From Lentisphaerota bacterium (lineage in GTDB: Bacteria > Verrucomicrobiota > Kiritimatiellia > RFP12 > UBA3636): DNA of 5,450 nucleotides. The position numbers and the translations under genes are program-made. Shown in pieces: positions 1 through 4,536 of this stretch. Position 1 is the stretch's first letter, and each line of letters begins with the position of its first letter. Below the pieces are notes generated by a model. That model was not told the origin of the DNA, searched no databases, and saw only the letters and a list, made by a program, of their open reading frames with translations. The stretch is taken from positions 1 through 5,450 of the forward strand of contig JALHHX010000133.1 of NCBI GenBank assembly GCA_022837245.1. The letters are read 5' to 3'.

Positions 1-51
1 TGTCGAGGTGAAAGCAAAACCGGACGACTGTGGATGTCAAAACCGGACTGT
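1..51 (+). repeat. Left terminal inverted repeat of the IS
   Basis: This pairs with 1410-1461 read on the other strand. It holds two CAAAACCGGA cores, at 15-24 and 38-47. The second is embedded in the fuller unit TGTGGATGTCAAAACCGGA (29-47). The first unit has diverged in its 5' half. One extra base on the right side between the two cores is the only length difference. The likely role, by analogy with other ISs with repeated end motifs, is transposase binding at two sites per end. Confidence 0.85.
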
Positions 52-60
52 GAGAAAGGG

Positions 61-83
61 GGCTGAAGGGATGCACTTCAGCC
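61..83 (+). other. Inverted repeat, 8-bp stem and 7-nt loop, in IS 5' region
   Basis: GGCTGAAG at 61-68 pairs perfectly with CTTCAGCC at 76-83 around the loop 69-75. It has no following T-run, so it does not look like a classical intrinsic terminator. It lies between the left IS end and the transposase gene. It could fold in RNA entering from outside and damp impinging transcription or translation, a known strategy in other ISs; that role here is inference. Confidence 0.5.
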
Positions 84-115
84 AATGATTCCGGGGGACA
101 GGTGGCTTTCTGACT

Positions 116-131
116 GCCCCCCGAGGGGGGC
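116..131 (+). other. Perfect G/C hairpin, 7-bp stem, in IS 5' region
   Basis: GCCCCCC at 116-122 is followed by GA and then GGGGGGC at 125-131. The tight loop probably opens one pair to give a four-base loop. The hairpin sits 49 bases before the likely transposase start and just ahead of the third end-type repeat. There is no U-tract after it. It may block readthrough transcripts from upstream or hinder translation from them; the role is inferred from position only. Confidence 0.5.
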
Positions 132-139
132 GCCGCCGG

Positions 140-158
140 TGTGGATGTCAAAACCGGA
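140..158 (+). repeat. Third, internal copy of the IS end repeat
   Basis: TGTGGATGTCAAAACCGGA here is identical over 19 bp to 29-47 in the left end. It differs by one base from the outer right-end unit (1438-1456, opposite strand) and by two from the inner right-end unit (1414-1432). It ends 21 bp before the probable transposase ATG and just upstream of a -10-like TACAAT (167-172). If the end repeats are transposase-binding sites, this copy is placed to act as an operator for self-repression, or as a third accessory site at the left end. Confidence 0.8.
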
Positions 159-166
159 TTTTGCTG

Positions 167-172
167 TACAAT
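167..172 (+). promoter_or_regulatory. Possible -10 box for the transposase gene
   Basis: TACAAT matches the TATAAT consensus at five of six positions. No convincing -35 box lies 16-18 bp upstream; that stretch is filled by the repeat at 140-158. A start site about seven bases downstream would fall at or next to the ATG at 180, which would make the mRNA leaderless. This is a weak prediction. Confidence 0.25.
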
Positions 173-179
173 CTGCTGG

Positions 180-1385
180 ATGAAACAGCAAATAAACAAC
201 CGGTTGGGTGTCGCCCACGTTCGCGACACGATCATGCAATTCGTCACGGGAACCATTACGCAAAACCAGGCAATGGAATCACTCCAGATCGGACGATCCC
301 GTCTCTACGAGATGAGGACTTCCCTCCTGGCGGCCCGCGCGGCGGGCACAGGCGATACTTGGACTCCCAGAGGCTCCGGCGGCAATCATCGAACGCCGTG
401 GCCTGATGAAGTCCAATGTTTTCTGAGACGTGCGTTAAGTCCGGATGGCAACGCGAAGCGGTATTCGTATGCGTTCGCAGCGAGCGAGGTGGGGCGCAGA
501 TTCGAATACAAGCTGGATCGAGGACAGGTCCGTCACTGGGCAATGGATCACGGAATCAAAATCGCCGTGCCCGGCCCCCGTCCTCCGGCTCATGTCCGGC
601 GATGGCAGCGCCAATCGGTTGGGGAATTATGGCAGCTTGATGCCACGCCCGATCACTTCCTCGGCAGGGACAAGCCAACGCTCCAATTGCTCGATATGAT
701 TGATGACTGCAGCCGGATGCAGGTCGGTTGCAAGCTGTATGCCAGGGAACTCATTCCATCGTATTTAGACCTGTTTTACAGGGCTTTTACGCGTTATGGG
801 CTCCCGTTGGAGATCTACGTGGACAAGGCCGGATTCTTCCGCAGCACCGATGGAAGCCTCACCCAGATCGGCAAGCGCCTGAAGTTCTATGACATCTCGT
901 TTATATTTGCAAATTCACCGCAATCGAAGGGGAAGATTGAACGAGTCCATGTCGTGTGGCAGGATCGTCTGCCCGCGTATTTCGAACGCGAGAGTATCGG
1001 TATTGAGACCCCGATGGAAACGCTTAACGAGCATGTTTTGAACTTGGTCGACTACCGAAACGATTTCGAAACACACCGTGAGCTTCGAATGACGCCGAGG
1101 CAAGCATGGGATTTGGCGGTTGCCCAGGGGCGCAACAAGCTCAGGGCAATTCCTTCGGATGGATGGTGGGATCTCGTGTGGGCGGAGTGGTCACGGGCCA
1201 CAGTTGGATCCCGTGGCAGGGTCTATGTCGACGACAAGTTCTGTCCCACTGAGTGCGCCAACGGAACCAAGGTCTGGCTCTGTCGGCATGTCGACGGAAC
1301 CTTTTCCGTCGTTCACAACAAACCGGAACACGGCAAGCGGCCGATCATCCATTTCTCGAACAATCCGAAGCTCAGATCGGTCTGA
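180..1385 (+). CDS. DDE (rve-type) transposase, IS1202/ISNCY-like
   Basis: A 401-aa transposase expected to cut and join the IS ends. A helix-turn-helix-like segment lies at about residues 15-50 (TITQNQAMESLQIGRSRLYEM). A linker follows, then an RNase H-fold integrase core at about 148-300. The likely catalytic acids are D154 in WQLDATPD, D215 in IYVDKAGFF and E254 in SKGKIERVH. The D-E distance has 38 residues between, slightly longer than the D35E of IS3/IS481, with an insertion containing STDGSLTQIG as in ISNCY-type proteins. The C-terminal part from about 345 (SRGRVYVDDKFCP) resembles the small beta-barrel seen after Mu/ISNCY-type cores. The ATG at 180 was chosen because the longer reading from GTG 141 would translate the end repeat into an odd Cys-rich peptide. 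No good Shine-Dalgarno precedes 180. The gene has no internal stop or frameshift. The family name is by pattern, not by search. Confidence 0.85.
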   Translation: MKQQINNRLGVAHVRDTIMQFVTGTITQNQAMESLQIGRSRLYEMRTSLLAARAAGTGDTWTPRGSGGNHRTPWPDEVQCFLRRALSPDGNAKRYSYAFAASEVGRRFEYKLDRGQVRHWAMDHGIKIAVPGPRPPAHVRRWQRQSVGELWQLDATPDHFLGRDKPTLQLLDMIDDCSRMQVGCKLYARELIPSYLDLFYRAFTRYGLPLEIYVDKAGFFRSTDGSLTQIGKRLKFYDISFIFANSPQSKGKIERVHVVWQDRLPAYFERESIGIETPMETLNEHVLNLVDYRNDFETHRELRMTPRQAWDLAVAQGRNKLRAIPSDGWWDLVWAEWSRATVGSRGRVYVDDKFCPTECANGTKVWLCRHVDGTFSVVHNKPEHGKRPIIHFSNNPKLRSV

Positions 1386-1409
1386 AAACATCACTGAAAA
1401 GACCCATTT

Positions 1410-1461
1410 ACAGTCCGGTTTTGATCTCCACAAAAAATCCGGTTTTGAAATCCACACGACA
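1410..1461 (-). repeat. Right terminal inverted repeat of the IS
   Basis: On the minus strand this begins TGTCG at 1461 and carries CAAAACCGGA cores at 1447-1438 and 1423-1414. These lie at 15 and 39 bases from the tip, against 15 and 38 on the left. The fuller units are 1438-1456 (18 of 19 identical to the left inner unit) and 1414-1432 (17 of 19). It starts 25 bases after the transposase stop. The outer unit contains TTGAAA on the plus strand, which may serve as a -35 box for the downstream genes. Confidence 0.85.
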
Positions 1462-1472
1462 CGCGGTAAAAT
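1445..1472 (+). promoter_or_regulatory. Candidate hybrid promoter at the IS-rnf junction
   Basis: TTGAAA (1445-1450) matches the -35 consensus at five of six positions and lies inside the right end of the IS. TAAAAT (1467-1472) matches the -10 consensus at five of six and lies in host DNA just past the tip at 1461. The spacer is 16 bp. Transcription would begin near 1479 and give a leader of about 55 bases before rnfA. ISs often make such junction promoters. The promoter consensus of this host is unknown, so this stays a prediction. Confidence 0.45.
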
Positions 1473-1476
1473 TTCG

Positions 1477-1508
1477 TTGCATTCGACGGTGGTTTTTACT
1501 AACATAAT
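1477..1508 (+). promoter_or_regulatory. Weaker alternative promoter for rnfA
   Basis: TTGCAT (1477-1482) is followed after 17 bp by TAACAT (1500-1505). CATAAT (1503-1508) overlaps this and is a better -10 but has poor spacing. This could be what remains of the original rnf promoter. Matches are only three of six and four of six, so it is weaker than the junction promoter at 1445-1472. Apart from these boxes, an eight-T run (1514-1521) and the ribosome site, nothing else is seen in 1462-1533. Confidence 0.2.
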
Positions 1509-1522
1509 TGAACTTTTTTTTC

Positions 1523-1528
1523 GGGGAA
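1523..1528 (+). promoter_or_regulatory. Ribosome binding site of rnfA
   Basis: GGGGAA lies five bases before the ATG at 1534. It fixes the rnfA start in place of any longer reading in the same frame, which would run back through the IS end. Confidence 0.6.
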
Positions 1529-1533
1529 ATTTT

Positions 1534-2106
1534 ATGGAATACCTACTTCTGATAATCAGCGCAGTTTTCGTGAACAACGTCGTGTTCTCGCAAATTCTAG
1601 GAATTTGCCCGTTTCTCGGTGTTTCGCGGAAACTTGAGACGGCGCTCGGAATGTCCGGGGCCGTCATTTTTGTAATCACGGCCGCTTCCGCCGTTACTTG
1701 GTGCGTGCAGCACTGGATCCTCTTGCCACTAAATCTTGGTTACATGCAGACGATCGCCTTCATCCTCGTGATTGCAGCGTTCGTGCAGCTGCTCGATATC
1801 ATCATGAAGCGTTTCGCGCCGCCGCTACATAAGGCGCTCGGCATATATCTGCCGCTTATCACGACGAACTGCGCCGTGCTCGGCGTGGCTCTCATTAATG
1901 CCAGACTTGGCTCGGGATTCTGGTATTCAGTATTGTACGGGTTCGGCATATCTTCGGGCTTTGCCCTCGCGCTTATAATCTTCTCAGGAATACGCGAACG
2001 ACTCGACATCGCTTTCCCTCCCAAGGCGTTCAGGGGCGTCGCCTTGGCTCTGGTCACGGCGGGTTTGCTCGCGCTTTCTTTCATGGGGTTCCAAGGGCTG
2101 GTGTAA
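1534..2106 (+). CDS. rnfA: Rnf electron transport complex subunit RnfA (RsxA)
   Basis: A 190-aa membrane protein of the RnfA/RnfE/NqrD/NqrE family, close to the usual length of about 193 aa. It is one of the two paired, inverted-topology subunits that hold an Fe-S cluster inside the membrane and relay electrons across it. The two expected ligand cysteines are present: C25 in GICPFLGVSRKLETA and C113 in LPLITTNCAVLGVAL. Other family hallmarks are VNNVVFSQ near residue 13, IRERL at about 153 and the GLLALSFMGFQGLV end. About six hydrophobic segments can be seen (roughly 4-24, 38-60, 70-90, 100-123, 130-150, 168-188). The frame stays open far upstream into the IS, but the ATG at 1534 with its ribosome site and family-typical N-terminus is clearly the start. 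It is first in the operon here, 21 bp ahead of rnfB. No truncation by the IS is seen. Confidence 0.97.
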   Translation: MEYLLLIISAVFVNNVVFSQILGICPFLGVSRKLETALGMSGAVIFVITAASAVTWCVQHWILLPLNLGYMQTIAFILVIAAFVQLLDIIMKRFAPPLHKALGIYLPLITTNCAVLGVALINARLGSGFWYSVLYGFGISSGFALALIIFSGIRERLDIAFPPKAFRGVALALVTAGLLALSFMGFQGLV

Positions 2107-2127
2107 TACAAGGACAGGCAGGATTTA

Positions 2128-2934
2128 ATGGACTTCAATTTTATTTTCATCACAACGGCCGCGGTCACTCTTTTAGGGCTTGTGTGCGGTATCCTTCTGG
2201 CAATCGTCGCCAAGAAGTTCGGCGAGAAGGAAGACCCTCGTGTCGCGCTCGTGGAGGCGGAACTCCCAGGAGTCAACTGTGGTGGCTGCGGTTACGCGGG
2301 TTGTTCCGCGTACGCTCGCGCTATTGTTTTGGATGATGCGTCGCTGAACCGCTGCGTCCCGGGCGGCTCCAAGACAGTCGAGGCGCTATCGAGGGTCACT
2401 GGCCGTGCCGGCGGGGAAATGCGTGAGCCTTCGATGGCAGTGGTGCTTTGCAGGGGAGACAGGAACGCCGCGCAGCGTCGGAGCGACTACAACGGCATCA
2501 ATGACTGTGGAGCCGCAAACATAGTCGCGGGCGGTTGGAAGGCGTGCAGCTACGGGTGCCTCGGCTTTGGCACGTGCGCGAGGACGTGCGCTTTCGGCGC
2601 GATAAGCGTGAACGACGGCCTCGCCACAGTGGATCCGGAGCTCTGCACCGGCTGCGGGGCGTGCGCAAAGGTTTGCCCGCGGTCGATCATCAAAATAGTC
2701 CCGAGAAAACACAAGATCAACATCTTATGCTCATCGCCCGACAAAGGGGCTGTGGTCCGCAAAATCTGCGGCAAGGGCTGCATCGGCTGCATGCAGTGCG
2801 TCAAGTTGGAGAACAATCCCGAAACGCTGACGATGAATGGTGCCCTTGCGCGTATCGATTACACCAAGGAGCCCGTCAAGAACGAGGGCGTTATCGATAA
2901 ATGCCCGGTTAAATGCATCGTTAAAATTGGATAG
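2128..2934 (+). CDS. rnfB: Rnf electron transport complex subunit RnfB (RsxB), long form with ferredoxin domains
   Basis: A 268-aa iron-sulfur protein that exchanges electrons with ferredoxin. It has one N-terminal membrane anchor (about 5-27). The 4Fe-4S domain follows, with C51, C54, C59 and C76. A two-cluster ferredoxin domain comes next: C140, C144, C150 and C154 in CSYGCLGFGTCARTC, then C173, C176, C179 and C183 in CTGCGACAKVCP. A C-terminal ferredoxin-like extension, absent from E. coli RsxB (about 190 aa), has C218, C221, C224 and C259. In this last part the fourth Cys of the first motif and the first three of the second are missing, so only one of its two usual clusters seems possible. 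C201 and C214, before it, are also typical of the long form. A probable total is four 4Fe-4S clusters. The start has AGGA (2120-2123) four bases upstream. The gap to rnfC is 24 bp. Confidence 0.97.
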   Translation: MDFNFIFITTAAVTLLGLVCGILLAIVAKKFGEKEDPRVALVEAELPGVNCGGCGYAGCSAYARAIVLDDASLNRCVPGGSKTVEALSRVTGRAGGEMREPSMAVVLCRGDRNAAQRRSDYNGINDCGAANIVAGGWKACSYGCLGFGTCARTCAFGAISVNDGLATVDPELCTGCGACAKVCPRSIIKIVPRKHKINILCSSPDKGAVVRKICGKGCIGCMQCVKLENNPETLTMNGALARIDYTKEPVKNEGVIDKCPVKCIVKIG

Positions 2935-2958
2935 GCGGATTCAACGTTTTCAACAAAT

Positions 2959-4536
2959 ATGAAGATAATCAAAGCACAATTCAAATTCCCCGGCGGCGTG
3001 CATCCGCCCGACAAGAAGTCGATTTCAAACGCGGCGCCACTCAAGATACTGCCCGTTCCCTCGATCCTGAAAGTCCCGCTCGTGCAGCATCTGGGCGCGC
3101 CGGCGAAGGCCGTCGTCAAGGCCGGAGACAAGGTCAAGCGCGGCGATCTGCTGGCTGTTGCTGGAGGGTTCATTTCCGCCCCTGTCCATGCCCCGACATC
3201 CGGTACGGTGAAAGGTTTCGAAACGCTGTACGCCGCTGTCGGCCGCAAGGTCGAGCACTGCGTCATAGAGCCCGACGGCCTTGACGAGCGTTCCAACTTG
3301 ATTCAACCGCTTCCCGATTGGGAGACGCGCGAAGTGAAGGAGCTGATTGACCGCGTCGCCGAAACGGGAATCACTGGGATGGGCGGTGCAGGTTTCCCGA
3401 CCGCCGTCAAGATCAACCCGCCTCCGGGAAAGACTGTCCACACTCTCATCATAAACGGCGCGGAATGCGAGCCATATCTTACCGCCGACCATAGGATGAT
3501 GCTCGACCGAACGGAGGATATTTGGACGGGCATCCGAATCCTGCGCAAGATTCTCGGCGTCAAGACGGTGTATGTTTGCATTGAGGAGAACAAGCCGGAT
3601 GCGATTGAGAAGTTTTCGCAGATAGAGTGCGACGACGATGTGGCGCTTGTGCCGCTAGAAACATACTACCCTCACGGCAGCGAGAAGCAACAGATATACG
3701 TCACGCTCGGCAAGGCTGTGCCATCGGGCGGTCTGCCGGCAGATATTGGATGCGTTGTCGAAAACGTCGGCACTGCGCTCGCGATCAAAGAAGCCGTGGT
3801 CGATGGATGGCCGCTCGATTCACGCTGCGTGACGGTTACCGGCGAAATCGTCAAGAAACCCGGTAATTTCTTCGCCCGTTGCGGCACTGGCTATGACGTG
3901 CTTTTCGAAGCGGCTGGCGGTTTCATCGAAAATCCCGCCAAGGTTATATCCGGCGGCCCCATGATGGGTTTCGCCGTTGCCAGCACGGACGTCGCCATCA
4001 CGAAAACCACCTCCGGTCTGCTTGTCCAGAGCCAGAAACAGACGAACCGCTTCACCTCCTTGCCTTGCATAAGCTGTGGACGGTGCAACGAGGTTTGCCC
4101 GATGAGGTTGCTTGCGTCTGATATGTCGTGCGCCATCGAGGCCGACGATGTCGACGCCGCCATCAACCTCCATGTCTCCGATTGCTTCGAGTGCGGTTGC
4201 TGCAGCTACGTATGCCCGTCGCACCGACCGCTCGTGCAGCACTTCCGCCGCGCCAAGGGCGTCGCCGCGTTAAGGAAGATGCTCCAGTCAAAGGAAATCG
4301 CTGAAAAGGAAGCCAAGGCCAAGGCCGAAGCCGAGCGGAAATGCGCAATCGCGCAGGCTGAGAGCAAGGCGGAAATCGAATCCGCAAAGATAGATGCCGC
4401 CGTGGCTGACGACGAGATTTCAAAGGCCTGGGGCGAGGATGCTCCAAAAAGCCCCAATGTGGGTGCAGGTGGTGGTCAAGATTTTGCCGGGAAAAAGGAT
4501 GGCAAAGGCGCAGGCGCGCAGGAGATTAAAAAATGA
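2959..4536 (+). CDS. rnfC: Rnf electron transport complex subunit RnfC (RsxC), NADH-reactive
   Basis: A 525-aa peripheral subunit, the NADH/FMN module of Rnf, related to NuoF/Nqo1. The N-terminal hallmark FKFPGGVHPPDKK lies at 8-20. A biotinyl-like hammerhead region with APVHAPTSGTV lies at about 74-84. The glycine-rich GITGMGGAGFPTAVK (137-151) and INGAECEPYLTADHR (165-179) form the FMN/NADH site. Two 4Fe-4S motifs follow: C370, C373, C376, C380 and C409, C412, C415, C419. After about residue 430 comes an Ala/Lys/Glu-rich tail, probably helical or coiled coil to about 480, then a Gly/Asp/Lys-rich end. It is far shorter than the tail of E. coli RsxC (740 aa in all) but longer than tail-less forms of about 440 aa. 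No good Shine-Dalgarno precedes ATG 2959 and no other start codon exists back to the rnfB stop in the same frame. It overlaps rnfD by ATGA. Confidence 0.97.
   Translation: MKIIKAQFKFPGGVHPPDKKSISNAAPLKILPVPSILKVPLVQHLGAPAKAVVKAGDKVKRGDLLAVAGGFISAPVHAPTSGTVKGFETLYAAVGRKVEHCVIEPDGLDERSNLIQPLPDWETREVKELIDRVAETGITGMGGAGFPTAVKINPPPGKTVHTLIINGAECEPYLTADHRMMLDRTEDIWTGIRILRKILGVKTVYVCIEENKPDAIEKFSQIECDDDVALVPLETYYPHGSEKQQIYVTLGKAVPSGGLPADIGCVVENVGTALAIKEAVVDGWPLDSRCVTVTGEIVKKPGNFFARCGTGYDVLFEAAGGFIENPAKVISGGPMMGFAVASTDVAITKTTSGLLVQSQKQTNRFTSLPCISCGRCNEVCPMRLLASDMSCAIEADDVDAAINLHVSDCFECGCCSYVCPSHRPLVQHFRRAKGVAALRKMLQSKEIAEKEAKAKAEAERKCAIAQAESKAEIESAKIDAAVADDEISKAWGEDAPKSPNVGAGGGQDFAGKKDGKGAGAQEIKK
4520..4524 (+). 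promoter_or_regulatory. Ribosome binding site of rnfD, inside rnfC
   Basis: AGGAG lies eight bases ahead of the ATG at 4533 and within the last codons of rnfC. With the ATGA overlap, it points to coupled translation of rnfC and rnfD and fixes the rnfD start. Confidence 0.65.

Larger units (their letters stand above)
1..1461 (+). mobile_element. Insertion sequence, IS1202/ISNCY-like, apparently complete
   Basis: A single-transposase IS of about 1461 bp. The right tip reads CGACA at 1457-1461 and the window opens with its inverse, TGTCG, at 1-5. In both ends the motif CAAAACCGGA starts exactly 15 bp from the tip, and a second copy starts 38 bp (left) or 39 bp (right) from the tip. This symmetry fixes the element's limits, with the caveat that the DNA left of base 1 is not visible, so the left tip and any target-site duplication cannot be confirmed. 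Multiple copies of a binding-type motif per end, TGT...ACA tips and one unframeshifted DDE transposase of about 400 aa fit the IS1202/ISNCY group; IS481-like is the alternative. The gene looks intact, so the element may be active. It lies 72 bp upstream of rnfA in the same orientation. Confidence 0.85.

Noticed and set aside
1..158. The repeated CAAAACCGGA units as a CRISPR or other spaced array
   Set aside because: Only three copies at uneven distances here, with inverted partners at the right end; they are IS end motifs.
141..179. GTG at 141 as the transposase start, adding 13 residues
   Set aside because: It lies inside the 19-bp end-type repeat and would encode an unusual Cys-rich leader; the ATG at 180 begins the sequence that looks like a transposase N-terminus.
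1462..1500. A Xer/dif-like site next to the IS tip, since some IS1202-type elements are thought to insert beside such sites
   Set aside because: The sequence to the right of 1461 does not show recognisable XerC/XerD arm sequences; the left flank cannot be seen.
1120..1533. Upstream extension of the rnfA frame, giving a 328-aa protein
   Set aside because: The first 138 residues overlap the transposase gene and IS end in another frame and resemble nothing; family length and the ribosome site at 1523 place the start at 1534.
1510..1533. The T-run before rnfA as an intrinsic terminator
   Set aside because: No convincing stem lies just before the eight Ts at 1514-1521.
1191..1679. Minus-strand open frame across the IS-rnfA junction
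   Set aside because: It runs antisense through the transposase 3' end, IS end and rnfA start, with no recognisable motif or ribosome site.
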